A stretch of 64,000 nt of DNA, from the NCBI GenBank assembly GCA_963677915.2, contig CAXXGE010000041.1, positions 62,001-126,000 of the forward strand, read 5' to 3'. The translations under genes and the position numbers were made by a program. This DNA is from G963677915 sp963677915. Its GTDB lineage: Bacteria > Bacillota > Clostridia > Lachnospirales > Vallitaleaceae. Every line of letters starts with the position of its first letter. Within the stretch, counting starts at the first letter, position 1. Positions 17,677-25,797 of this stretch are shown in pieces. The notes under the pieces were generated by a model. The model was not told where the DNA came from, did no database searches, and worked only from the letters and a program-made list of their open reading frames with translations.

Positions 17677-18681
17677 TCAGCCTCTGTATCTGGGAAAATA
17701 GTCTACATCTGCATTAAAATCCACTTCATTTTCTCTTGCTTCAACAAGTTGCTCATATCTGTCATTATCATAGATCTTGGTTCCGATATAGAATTCAGTC
17801 ACGCCATTTTTATTCATCGACTTTTTAAATCTGAACAAATAATCGTCCGATGCGCAGCGTCCTCCACCCAAATGCAGCTTGGAATAGCCGTTTGCGCATC
17901 CCCATTTTGAAACTTCATACAGCAACAGATTGTTGGGTGACAGTTCATAAAATTCAGGATTTGTTGCCGCCAAATGGCAGTGCATATATTCGTCTCCCAG
18001 CAATATAACAGTGCTCGCAATAATTTCGTTTTCATATACAGCGTTGAAAATTTTCACGCTAGAGTTGATAGTCATCAGGTTATAGAAGTAATCCTTATCA
18101 AAATAATAGCATTCATCCGCATTGTTTTTGTCCATCGTCATGTAGTACAGCTCTATGAATTTATCCATGCCTTTTTCTGTATTGTCCTGAGCAACCTCAA
18201 TATTGCTGTCTAAAGCATGTCGTATCCTTGTTCTGGACTGATGCTTCATATTGTTCCATATGGCATCTTCACTGGAGAGGTCTACATAGATTGTATCCCT
18301 GTTCTTGACAACATCATAGAAGTCCTTGAAATCGCTGTGATTTTCATATAGAGGGTGGAACCGTACAAACTCGGAAACGATGCTGTTTTGACTGCAGTAT
18401 GCTTCGAATTCCCTTGAAAATTCTTCAACAAGCCGGTCCTTATCCTCTGATTCTATAATGATTGGACCGCCATACCCATACGGCGTTGTTATATCATAGC
18501 AGTCATCACACCCGTACTTTTCAGGTATCGGCCTTTTTATAAAAAGATGCAGCAATTTGCCGTATTCATTGTCTATTGTAAACTTGATTACTTCCTCATC
18601 CTTTTCCAAATATAGGCTTGCATACGCTTCATGATAGTAAAAGTCAACAGCTCTCATAGCCTCACTATACCCCTTTCTCAT
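17677..18681 (-). CDS. GNAT/FemAB-like acyltransferase (BioF2-like)
   Basis: A 334-residue protein with the two-lobe FemAB-like pattern: TPYGYGGPIII in the first half, W-N-x-MKHQSRTRIRHAL in the middle (a typical RxxIRKA-like stretch), and HCHLAATNPEFYELSPNNLLLYE with LHLGGG in the second lobe. This group transfers acyl or aminoacyl groups onto sugars or peptides in exopolysaccharide and cell-wall loci. Its start overlaps the stop of the ATP-grasp gene (ATGA, 18678-18681), which implies coupling. The acyl donor is unknown. Confidence 0.75.
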   Translation of the reverse strand: MRKGYSEAMRAVDFYYHEAYASLYLEKDEEVIKFTIDNEYGKLLHLFIKRPIPEKYGCDDCYDITTPYGYGGPIIIESEDKDRLVEEFSREFEAYCSQNSIVSEFVRFHPLYENHSDFKDFYDVVKNRDTIYVDLSSEDAIWNNMKHQSRTRIRHALDSNIEVAQDNTEKGMDKFIELYYMTMDKNNADECYYFDKDYFYNLMTINSSVKIFNAVYENEIIASTVILLGDEYMHCHLAATNPEFYELSPNNLLLYEVSKWGCANGYSKLHLGGGRCASDDYLFRFKKSMNKNGVTEFYIGTKIYDNDRYEQLVEARENEVDFNADVDYFPRYRG

Positions 18682-19940
18682 GCCCGCCAGTCAATTAAAC
18701 CTTCTATCGCAGCCGGCTCCATACAAATAGTCTGAAATTCCCTGCGCAGTCTGTTTCGCAGCGCCTCGTTTTTAGAAACGAAAATTGAGTTGGTGTAGTC
18801 CAGCTCGTCATATGTCTGATGGTCGATTATTGGATCAAACAATTTCTCTGACAGTTTCATCTCCGAAACAGCCCGCTTGATTTCTTTGCTGTCATGTGTC
18901 AGCATGACCAGTTTCTTGCCTTTATTCATGCATTGATAGACAAACATCATAAAGTAAGTGTCAACCATGCCCTCCCTTTTGAAGACATCGATGCCATCAA
19001 GGTATACCGTGTCGTATTCATAGGGTATTGCATATCGGCTAATAAGCATTTTGTCAGCATTGATCATCAGATTGTTGTAACTGATGTCCACCTCTTTTCC
19101 ATCGAAATCCCTAAGCACTATTAGTGGAAGATTAATATCCATACACCTGCTGAGACTGAATGCGCCTGCAAAACGCGTAGCGATTTCCAGCAATTTGTAT
19201 TTTCCGTCTACCGCTTTTTTTATTTGGAAAAACCAAGGCCCGTGAAATGAAATAGACTTGTTCAAATTCTCTGCTATACCCAATATTTCCTTGTTATATT
19301 GCATTCTCTTGCTGTTTACGTCGATGCCCGCCATCATTCTATGTGTAATCCGTGGATTGCAGAAACGCAGTTCCCCATGGCGGTCTGTAAAGCAATCGAC
19401 AGTAACTTCCTCACCGGGAAGATATTCACAGATAATCATGTCTTTATGTCTACCGTATAGATTCAGCTGTTCAACGGTCTCAACTTTATATGCATTGCGT
19501 GCTCCCTGATCGTCATCTTTCTTGACAAAAACAGGGAACTCCATAACCTCGTCTGTTTGATAGGTCTTCGGTATAAAGTCATATCCTTTCAAAGCTGAAT
19601 ACGTCTTGCTTTTATAACGGCATAGCAGTGCTGTTTCATAACAGGAACTTACTACCGTTGCATGGATCTCATTTGCATGTTCCTGCAGGAATACAATCAT
19701 CGTATCATGTGTTGGAATGATAAAATCTATCTTGTAATTGTCAAGTATTTCATTGAAACGGGGTATGAAATCATGTTCATAGATAAACGGTACACTGCCT
19801 ATGTAGTTCTCATAAACATACATACCATGGTCGTCGTAGCTGGACGCGCCATAAACCTTGTACTCATTGTTTCCGCGCAATGAAATATTGATATCAATTG
19901 CAATCAGGGATCCGCACGAAAAAACCATAATATTCTTCAT
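18678..19940 (-). CDS. ATP-grasp protein with HAD-like C-terminal region
   Basis: A 420-residue protein. The first 290 residues are ATP-grasp: FPVFVKKDDDQGARN for ATP, EYLPGEEVTVDCFTD, and LLEIATRFAGAFSL for the metal. The last 110 (TVYLDGIDVF, KLVMLTHD) look like a small HAD phosphatase domain with the first Asp kept. Such ATP-grasp/HAD proteins in capsule loci probably ligate an amino or carboxylic acid to a sugar precursor. Both ends overlap their neighbours by 4 bases, forming a tight unit with the GNAT-like protein and the initiating transferase. Confidence 0.75.
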   Translation of the reverse strand: MKNIMVFSCGSLIAIDINISLRGNNEYKVYGASSYDDHGMYVYENYIGSVPFIYEHDFIPRFNEILDNYKIDFIIPTHDTMIVFLQEHANEIHATVVSSCYETALLCRYKSKTYSALKGYDFIPKTYQTDEVMEFPVFVKKDDDQGARNAYKVETVEQLNLYGRHKDMIICEYLPGEEVTVDCFTDRHGELRFCNPRITHRMMAGIDVNSKRMQYNKEILGIAENLNKSISFHGPWFFQIKKAVDGKYKLLEIATRFAGAFSLSRCMDINLPLIVLRDFDGKEVDISYNNLMINADKMLISRYAIPYEYDTVYLDGIDVFKREGMVDTYFMMFVYQCMNKGKKLVMLTHDSKEIKRAVSEMKLSEKLFDPIIDHQTYDELDYTNSIFVSKNEALRNRLRREFQTICMEPAAIEGLIDWRA

Positions 19941-20620
19941 AGTCCTGCTCCTCTAGTCGTCTTTTTCTCTGTTTGAACCGAGGTCTGAGGTATACGGCAG
20001 ACATCCAGATCCTCCGGTCCCTCTACACCGCGCAGTCCGATATCCGATTGCCCCAATACTTTGGCAATGGTCTTGAGAAATATTCTCATATCCCCCATGA
20101 AAGTGATGCCTGTCACATACTCGACATCATATTTAAACCGTTCGTCCCAGGTTAAGGCATTGCGTCCGTTAACCTGCGCAAGCCCGGACAACCCTCCCCT
20201 TACAGTGTGTCTTTTTCTCTCCTCTTGAGTGAAATAGGGCAAATAGACCAATGGTAGAGGCCTAGGCCCGATCAGGCTCATATCACCTCTCAGTACATTC
20301 CAAAGCGCAGGCAGTTCATCAATGCTGCTGGAACGCAGAAAACTGCCCAATGGTGTCAAGCGGTCAGCATCCGGCAGCAAGTCCCCTTGCGCATCCCGAA
20401 CAATAGCCATTGACCGGTATTTCAACATCCTGAACGGCTTTTCATCTTTGCCGATTCGTTTCTGAATAAACAGTATCGGCGCTCCATGCTTCCACCTTAC
20501 GAGAATAGCAACAACAAGGAGCAGCGGTGACAAGCACACAAGGGCTATGGCAGAAAAAGCAATGTCCAGCGGTCTTTTTAAATATTTTCTATAAATTGTT
20601 TTTTTTAACTCAGTCAGCAT
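19937..20620 (-). CDS. initiating undecaprenyl-phosphate sugar phosphotransferase
   Basis: A 227-residue monotopic PglC/WbaP-core type enzyme: YLKRPLDI then a membrane hairpin (about 18-38), PFRMLKYRSM, SSIDELPALWNVLRGDMSLIGPRP and RGGLSGLAQVNGRNALTWDERF. The catalytic Asp-Glu pair (DE in SIDELP) is present. It should load the first sugar phosphate onto undecaprenyl phosphate. It is the intact paralogue of the frameshifted gene at 15878-16542. The stop overlaps the ATP-grasp start (ATGA). Confidence 0.9.
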   Translation of the reverse strand: MLTELKKTIYRKYLKRPLDIAFSAIALVCLSPLLLVVAILVRWKHGAPILFIQKRIGKDEKPFRMLKYRSMAIVRDAQGDLLPDADRLTPLGSFLRSSSIDELPALWNVLRGDMSLIGPRPLPLVYLPYFTQEERKRHTVRGGLSGLAQVNGRNALTWDERFKYDVEYVTGITFMGDMRIFLKTIAKVLGQSDIGLRGVEGPEDLDVCRIPQTSVQTEKKTTRGAGL

Positions 20621-20639
20621 ATTAAAAGCACCTCGAAAA

Positions 20640-21713
20640 CTAGTGAAGCTGCATTTTAAATCTTAAATTGTAATAGACTTCCCCGCCATGGTCGAGCTTA
20701 TATGGTTCATCGCCTCTTGCCAAGTCCAGAAACTTAATATTGTAGTCCTTTAACTCATTTGACAAATATTTAATGGTTTCACTGATTAATAGAGAACCAG
20801 GATTGTAGTGCTTGTATTTCAGATCAATCGCAAGCCTAGGCACTACCAGCCGGTCGCCTTCTATTAGGAAGCCGCTTAAAAAAGCTGCCATTTCTCCATT
20901 AATATAAACCTCCATATGAAAGGCTTCCTGAAGTCTTTTTAATGCCTTAGTCATTGGAAGAACAAGCTTCGAAATAGTATGCAATGCCTGGAAAACAGGT
21001 GTAGCCAGGCCAAAATCATGGTTATTCTTGCTGAAGATTCTTCTGGAATAGAATAATGATCTTGCAAAGATGTCTTTATTCGTATCCCGCTTCGTAAAAA
21101 CTGGCTTTAACTGCCAGGCTGCAGCTTCTTTCTCCAGTCTGCTGTATGTTACTCTGACATGATAACGTGATTTTCTGCTGAGTCCCGAATACCATGCTTC
21201 ATATCCTGATTGTATGGGTATTGCTACACATGCCTCTTTTTCAACTGGTTGTCCACCGGAAGCACAGTACTGCTCTGCATAACTAGCCAACAGCGAATCT
21301 TCATATATACGATCCAGAACCAATTGATAACCGGCAAACCGGTTTCCAAGAGAGGCCATTCCTTGCATGAACGCCTCATACGTCCACTCACCTGTGTAGA
21401 ATGCACCCAGATGCCCTGCCGCCGTATATTGTCCTCTTAAGTAGATTTCCTTTGTCTTCTTGTTGACTAAAAAAGGTACAACTGCCAAAAGCTCATCTTT
21501 CCGTGTCTGCACAAGTGTTGTTTCATGTATATCGAAAGGAAAATGTAGTCCATAGGAAAGCGAAAGGCAACGCCCCTTACCGGTTGCAGTCCAAAATGGC
21601 ATAGTAAGATAGATGGACCGATCCGCCTGCTCTCCTGTTTCATAGGACCGGAAACACTTCACGACATCCTTCCAATTACGAAAATACTGGTCTATTATCG
21701 GCTCTTGAACCAT
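20640..21713 (-). CDS. GNAT/CelD-like acyltransferase of a polysaccharide locus
   Basis: A 357-residue two-lobe GNAT-like protein of the Acetyltransf_6/FemAB type: LSRKSRYHVRVTYSRLEKEA in the middle and AAFLSGFLIEGDRLVVPRLAID with YNPGSLLISETIKYLS in the second lobe, then LDLARGDEPYK. These enzymes acylate polysaccharide sugars or lipid intermediates. AGGAGGGG lies 5-8 bases upstream of the ATG. It is the first gene after the promoter near 21.75 kb and so probably opens the capsule operon. Confidence 0.75.
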   Translation of the reverse strand: MVQEPIIDQYFRNWKDVVKCFRSYETGEQADRSIYLTMPFWTATGKGRCLSLSYGLHFPFDIHETTLVQTRKDELLAVVPFLVNKKTKEIYLRGQYTAAGHLGAFYTGEWTYEAFMQGMASLGNRFAGYQLVLDRIYEDSLLASYAEQYCASGGQPVEKEACVAIPIQSGYEAWYSGLSRKSRYHVRVTYSRLEKEAAAWQLKPVFTKRDTNKDIFARSLFYSRRIFSKNNHDFGLATPVFQALHTISKLVLPMTKALKRLQEAFHMEVYINGEMAAFLSGFLIEGDRLVVPRLAIDLKYKHYNPGSLLISETIKYLSNELKDYNIKFLDLARGDEPYKLDHGGEVYYNLRFKMQLH

Positions 21714-21744
21714 CCATCACCCCTCCTAAATACTGTGTACTTCA

Positions 21745-21773
21745 ATTTTCTCACTATGAACCAACCACGTCAA
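21745..21773 (-). promoter_or_regulatory. probable promoter of the capsule operon
   Basis: On the minus strand TTGACG (21768-21773) is followed after 17 bases by GAAAAT (21745-21750), about 30 bases before the first capsule gene. The -35 is good and the -10 matches 4 of 6 bases. It lies just downstream of the terminator of the preceding gene, so the capsule operon needs its own promoter here. Confidence 0.5.
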
Positions 21774-21810
21774 GTAATCAGTGTAAATAATAAAATTTTA
21801 GAGATAATAT

Positions 21811-21863
21811 GATAAAAAGAGAGCTTGTTCATGATTTGCGAATTTCGCATCGTGAACAAGCTC
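21811..21863 (-). terminator. strong intrinsic terminator after the beta-helix gene
   Basis: Arms GAGCTTGTTCA and TGAACAAGCTC with further inner pairs (ATGCG/CGCA) form a long stem (21821-21863) followed on the minus strand by TCTTTTTATC. It begins 20 bases after the stop codon of the gene at 21883. Confidence 0.85.
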
Positions 21864-21882
21864 ACACAGGTAATTTTAGATA

Positions 21883-23205
21883 TTAGAATTTTTGAATGCT
21901 TGATCCAGAAAGTGAACTTGACTGAGTGCCATATCTATTGTCATAAGACTCGCAGTTCTTCACAATTACATTGCTTGCATAATGCAGGTCAAAACCTGCT
22001 TTGTTGTTATCCTTGACAGTACATCTTTCAATAGTGATATCTTTCACAATTCCAATTTTACCCCAAATAAGGATTCCGCTGTGTTCGTTTCCATAGCAGT
22101 GGGTATCTTTAATTAAGATATCTTCAACAAGTGTCCCTGAATTGGGTTCCAAGTCAATTCCTGCTTGCGGATTGGCTCCGTTTGTACTTCTGAATACACA
22201 GTTGGTTACAACAACAGTCTTTGCATTTGTGATGGACAATCCCTGGCGTCTGTTGTTATCGCTGACTACGTTGTCTACCGTTACATTGGTTACCATAGGC
22301 TCACCGCCCAAATAGACACCGTCACCCCAGCAATCGCTGACATTGATATCGCTAATGGAAACATTTGAAGCTCCGTATTTCACTTGAACGCCATGGCCCC
22401 ATTCACCAGATGTTCCAAGATGAGAATATCGGTCACCAACAATATTACCTCCGGTAACAGTGACGTTGTTAACCCTGCTGATGTTGATCACAGAATTTTT
22501 CTGACTTGATGACGGCAATGCCTTCAGTGTTGCGTTGTCGCTCATAGTCAAAACCTGATTGTCATTCAGATCAAGGGATTCGTCTACGTCGATCAGGTAC
22601 GTACCAGCGGGAATATAGACTTCGTCGTGTGCATCCAGTGCTTTTTGTATTGCTGCTGTATCATCTGTTTTACCGTCGCCTTTTGCACCGGCATTTTTCA
22701 CATTATATCCAGATGTTACGACAGCATCAGGTTTAGCAGCTGTGGTTGTCTGTTTTGGCTCCGGTTCCGGTACTACAACAGGTTTTGGCTCCGGCTCCGG
22801 TTTTGGTTCCGGTACTACAACAGGTGTTGGCTCTGGCTCCGGTTTTGGTTCCGGTACTACAACAGGTGTCGGCTCCGGCTCCGGTTTTGGCTCCGGCGCT
22901 ACAACAGGTGTTGGCTCTGGCTCCGGTTTTGGCTCCGGTACTACAACAGGTGTCGGCTCCGGCTCCGGTTTTGGCTCCGGTACTACAACAGTTTCTGGAG
23001 TTTCTGGCTCCGTTTCAACCGTGGTTGTCGATGCATTTGAAAGCAATCCCTTCCACCACTTGAGCAATTGATCCGTATCCTTCTTCTCAAAACTGAAAAA
23101 CCTTTTCAGCGATTGCTCCCTGTATGAGAATCTTGAAGCTGCTGAACCGGTTGTCATCGACAACAGCAAGACAATCATCAGGATTGATAATAATTTCCTT
23201 TTCAT
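21883..23205 (-). CDS. secreted right-handed beta-helix protein (pectate-lyase-like) with Pro/Glu repeat
   Basis: A 440-residue protein with a signal peptide (about 1-23), a PEPKPEPEPTPVVV repeat region (about 73-152) that probably spans the cell wall, and a pectate-lyase_3-like beta-helix (from GYNVKNAGAKGDGKTDDTAA at about 167 to the end) with repeated turns such as GVYLGG and NNRRQGLSI. Such proteins cleave or bind uronate-containing polysaccharides. The domain is a close relative of the protein at 25798-27141. Expression is very probably set by the c-di-GMP riboswitch directly upstream. The neighbours make UDP-galacturonate-type precursors, so a uronate polymer is a plausible substrate (inference). 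Confidence 0.85.
   Translation of the reverse strand: MKRKLLSILMIVLLLSMTTGSAASRFSYREQSLKRFFSFEKKDTDQLLKWWKGLLSNASTTTVETEPETPETVVVPEPKPEPEPTPVVVPEPKPEPEPTPVVAPEPKPEPEPTPVVVPEPKPEPEPTPVVVPEPKPEPEPKPVVVPEPEPKQTTTAAKPDAVVTSGYNVKNAGAKGDGKTDDTAAIQKALDAHDEVYIPAGTYLIDVDESLDLNDNQVLTMSDNATLKALPSSSQKNSVINISRVNNVTVTGGNIVGDRYSHLGTSGEWGHGVQVKYGASNVSISDINVSDCWGDGVYLGGEPMVTNVTVDNVVSDNNRRQGLSITNAKTVVVTNCVFRSTNGANPQAGIDLEPNSGTLVEDILIKDTHCYGNEHSGILIWGKIGIVKDITIERCTVKDNNKAGFDLHYASNVIVKNCESYDNRYGTQSSSLSGSSIQKF
22780..22989 (-). repeat. five 42-bp tandem repeats encoding a Pro/Glu/Val spacer
   Basis: Residues 73-142 of the beta-helix protein are five copies of VVVPEPKPEPEPTP with two substitutions (an Ala in copy 3 and a Lys in copy 5), followed by a partial sixth copy. 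The repeat number could change by slippage and alter how far the catalytic domain stands from the cell. Confidence 0.9.
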
Positions 23206-23242
23206 AGTAAACCTCGTTTTTAATCAGTGCTCCTGGAGAAAT

Positions 23243-23270
23243 AAAAAACTGCAATCCAAAAGAGTGCAGT
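23243..23270 (-). terminator. terminator of the c-di-GMP riboswitch expression platform
   Basis: On the minus strand ACTGCA (23265-23270) pairs with TGCAGT and is followed by six T. It lies 8-10 bases after the aptamer and about 38 bases before the gene start, the usual place for a transcriptional switch. Confidence 0.8.
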
Positions 23271-23278
23271 CTATCACC

Positions 23279-23358
23279 CTTCGGTAACCCGGCTACCTTC
23301 ATTCTTCGGAACGTAAGGCCCGTGGCTTTGCGTCCTGGCCTTTTGACCAGTTTGCTAT
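23279..23358 (-). promoter_or_regulatory. class I cyclic-di-GMP riboswitch aptamer (GEMM-I)
   Basis: The minus strand reads GCAAACTGG, then a GGTCAAAAGGCC-type tetraloop helix, GGACGCAAAGCC, ACGGGCCT, and GGTAGCCGGGTTACCG. These are the conserved blocks of GEMM-I: the P2 helix with a GNRA-like loop, the GGACGCAAAGCC internal strand that contacts the ligand, and the tetraloop receptor strand. It lies between a sigma-A promoter and a terminator. Whether c-di-GMP turns the gene on or off cannot be read with certainty. Confidence 0.93.
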
Positions 23359-23392
23359 TATCGGAGTCTTATTCAATTGACTTTACGGACAT

Positions 23393-23421
23393 ATTGTAAC
23401 ATTGATCAGCAATTGAGTCAA
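23393..23421 (-). promoter_or_regulatory. sigma-A promoter of the riboswitch-controlled gene
   Basis: TTGACT (23416-23421), a 17-base spacer, and TACAAT (23393-23398) on the minus strand. Transcription would start about 25 bases before the aptamer. Confidence 0.8.
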
Positions 23422-23487
23422 TTTTCAAATAATTAGCAATTTTCAACTAATTACCGATTTGCAGTTAAATTCATGAATTCTTTCATA

Positions 23488-24654
23488 TCAGTCCCTGCTG
23501 AAAAGATCCCTCGTATAGACCTTATCCACAACATCTTTGATCTCATCCGACAGCCTGTTGGCAACAATCACATCCGAAATCTTCTTAAATTCGTCAAAAT
23601 CCTTGATCACTTTTGAGTTGTAGAATTCGTCTTCTGTCAGCGCCGGTTCGTAGACAACGACTTCGATGCCTTTTCCCTTGATCCGCTTCATGACGCCCTG
23701 TATCGCGGAGTGGCGGAAATTGTCAGAATCCATTTTCATGGTCAGCCTGTAGATGCCTACGATTTTGGGTTCCCTCTGGATGATCATATCGGCTATATGG
23801 TCTTTTCTGGTTCTGTTGGCGTCGACGATTGCAGACATGATGTTCTGCGGGACGTCGGCATAATTTGCAAGAAGCTGCTTTGTATCCTTCGGCAGACAGT
23901 AGCCGCCATAGCCGAAGGACGGATTGTTGTAGTGGGTGCCTATGCGCGGATCAAGGCCAACGCCCTCGATGATCTGCTGCGTATTCAGCCCTCGCACTTC
24001 TGCATAGGAGTCAAGTTCATTGAAGTACGCAACGCGCAGTGCGAGGTAGGTGTTGGCGAACAGTTTGATGGCTTCGGCCTCGGTCGAATCCGTGTAGAGT
24101 ATGGGTATATCTTCTTTGATCGCGCCTTCCGCCAGCAATTCGGCAAAGACTTTCGCTCTTTCAGACTGCTCCCCTACAACGATTCTGGACGGATACAGGT
24201 TGTCATAAAGTGCCCGGCCTTCCCTCAGGAATTCGGGTGAAAAGATGATGTTGTCTGTATCGAACATCTCCCTGACCCTTTCGGTATATCCAACCGGCAC
24301 CGTCGATTTGATGATCATCACTGCATCAGGGTTGATGGACAGGACGTTCGCAATCACGGCCTCAACCGTTCTGGTATTGAAGTAGTTCTTCTCCGGATCA
24401 TAGTTCGTCGGCGTAGAAATGATGACATACTCCGCATCCTTGAAAGCTTCATAGTTGTCGGTTGTGGCCCTCAGATTAAGGTCTTTCGTCGCCAGATACG
24501 CTTCAATCTCCGCATCGATAATCGGAGACTGCCTGCTGTTGATCATTTCCACCTTTTCCTTGAGGATATCCAGTGCGATGACCTCGTTGTGCTGCGCCAG
24601 CAGTATTGCATTTGACAAGCCTACATATCCGGTTCCGGCTATTGTTATTCTCAT
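23488..24654 (-). CDS. ugd: UDP-glucose 6-dehydrogenase
   Basis: A 388-residue enzyme of the short (E. coli Ugd) type. GTGYVGLS binds NAD near the N-terminus, STVPVGYTE and EFLREG line the active site, and [11 protein letters not shown] holds the catalytic Cys. It oxidises UDP-glucose to UDP-glucuronate in the cytoplasm. The ATG overlaps the stop of the epimerase gene (ATGA, 24651-24654), so both are made together. Promoter elements for the downstream riboswitch lie about 70 bases after its stop, and I see no clear terminator between. Confidence 0.93.
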   Translation of the reverse strand: MRITIAGTGYVGLSNAILLAQHNEVIALDILKEKVEMINSRQSPIIDAEIEAYLATKDLNLRATTDNYEAFKDAEYVIISTPTNYDPEKNYFNTRTVEAVIANVLSINPDAVMIIKSTVPVGYTERVREMFDTDNIIFSPEFLREGRALYDNLYPSRIVVGEQSERAKVFAELLAEGAIKEDIPILYTDSTEAEAIKLFANTYLALRVAYFNELDSYAEVRGLNTQQIIEGVGLDPRIGTHYNNPSFGYGGYCLPKDTKQLLANYADVPQNIMSAIVDANRTRKDHIADMIIQREPKIVGIYRLTMKMDSDNFRHSAIQGVMKRIKGKGIEVVVYEPALTEDEFYNSKVIKDFDEFKKISDVIVANRLSDEIKDVVDKVYTRDLFSRD

Positions 24655-25655
24655 TTCTTTTCATCTCCCTTATAGAATTCTTTATACCATTTGGCGAATC
24701 TGTCCAGCCCCTCATCAAGGCTCGTTGTCGGACTGAAACCAAAATCGTTTTCCAATTCAGATACATCTGCATAGGTCTGATAGACATCTCCCGGCTGCAT
24801 CGGCAGTAGTTCTTTTTTTGCCTTCTTGTCTGTGATACCGTATTTCATCAGTTTCTTTTCCAGTATTTCAACAAAATCCATCAGGCTTTCCGGGCTGCTG
24901 TTGCCAATGTTGTAGACCTTGTATTTCACCCCGTCTTCATTGGGCTCAGGCGCTTTGTTCATCACATTGATGACACCTGTGACAATATCATCAATATAAG
25001 TGAAGTCCCGGTACATGTCGCCATGGTTGTAGATCTGTATCTTTTCGCCTCTAGCCAGTTTATCTGTGAATTTGAAATACGCCATATCCGGTCTTCCGGC
25101 AGGACCGTAGACCGTGAAGAAACGCAGTCCTGTGCATGGAATCCCGTACAGCTTGGAATAGGCGTGGGCCATCAGTTCATTCGATTTTTTCGTAGCTGCA
25201 TAGAGCGAGACTGGATTGTCTACCTTATCCTCTGTAGAATAGGGCACCTTCTTGTTGGAGCCATACACAGACGAAGAGGATGCATAGACCAGATGCGCCA
25301 CTGGATGATTGCGGCAGGCTTCCAGGATATTGAAAAAGCCGATGAGATTCGCATAGATAAACGCCTGGGGGTTGTCGATGGAATAGCGGACGCCGGCCTG
25401 TGCAGCCATGTTGAGAACGATATCGGGCCGGTACCTTTTGAAAATGTCATCGACAGCCTGCTTGTCTGCAAGGTCCCCTTTGATGAAGGTGAAATTCCCG
25501 CAGGATTCAAGCCTCGACAAACGATATTCCTTAAGGCTTACATCGTAGTAGTCGTTCATGTTGTCGAAACCGATGATCTTGTTGTCTTTGACCAGAGTCT
25601 CGGCAAGGTTGGCTCCTACGAACCCCGCCGCTCCTGTTATCAATATGGTCTTCAT
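24651..25655 (-). CDS. UDP-glucuronate 4-epimerase-like SDR enzyme
   Basis: A 334-residue extended [12 protein letters not shown] for [12 protein letters not shown], and [11 protein letters not shown] with the catalytic Tyr-x-x-x-Lys. The [14 protein letters not shown] motif is typical of UDP-glucuronate 4-epimerases (CapI/LspL group). Coupled to UDP-glucose dehydrogenase, it would yield UDP-galacturonate. A -10 TATAAT lies about 40 bases upstream. Confidence 0.88.
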   Translation of the reverse strand: MKTILITGAAGFVGANLAETLVKDNKIIGFDNMNDYYDVSLKEYRLSRLESCGNFTFIKGDLADKQAVDDIFKRYRPDIVLNMAAQAGVRYSIDNPQAFIYANLIGFFNILEACRNHPVAHLVYASSSSVYGSNKKVPYSTEDKVDNPVSLYAATKKSNELMAHAYSKLYGIPCTGLRFFTVYGPAGRPDMAYFKFTDKLARGEKIQIYNHGDMYRDFTYIDDIVTGVINVMNKAPEPNEDGVKYKVYNIGNSSPESLMDFVEILEKKLMKYGITDKKAKKELLPMQPGDVYQTYADVSELENDFGFSPTTSLDEGLDRFAKWYKEFYKGDEKK

Positions 25656-25693
25656 TATTCTCGTCCCCTTGCTGTTGTGGTATATCTAGCCCC

Positions 25694-25722
25694 ATTATAC
25701 ATTAAAAACTCCCCTTGCGAAA
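25694..25722 (-). promoter_or_regulatory. possible promoter of the epimerase-dehydrogenase pair
   Basis: A perfect TATAAT (25694-25699, minus strand) lies 39 bases before the epimerase ATG. The -35 region (TTTCGC-like) is poor, so an activator may be needed or the call may be wrong. Confidence 0.35.
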
Positions 25723-25797
25723 AGACAGTAATATTATTTCAACCGTCTCCTGCAAAGGGAGGATATAATTTCGAGCAGCTACAGATTCAAAAAGTTG

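Noticed and set aside
22780..22989. CRISPR-like array
   Set aside because: The 42-bp repeats are contiguous, in frame, with no spacers and no cas genes; they encode a protein spacer.
22742..23071. Gly/Ser-rich open frame on the plus strand opposite the Pro/Glu repeat
   Set aside because: It mirrors the GC-rich repeat codons of the secreted protein on the other strand, has no ribosome binding site, and lacks family features.
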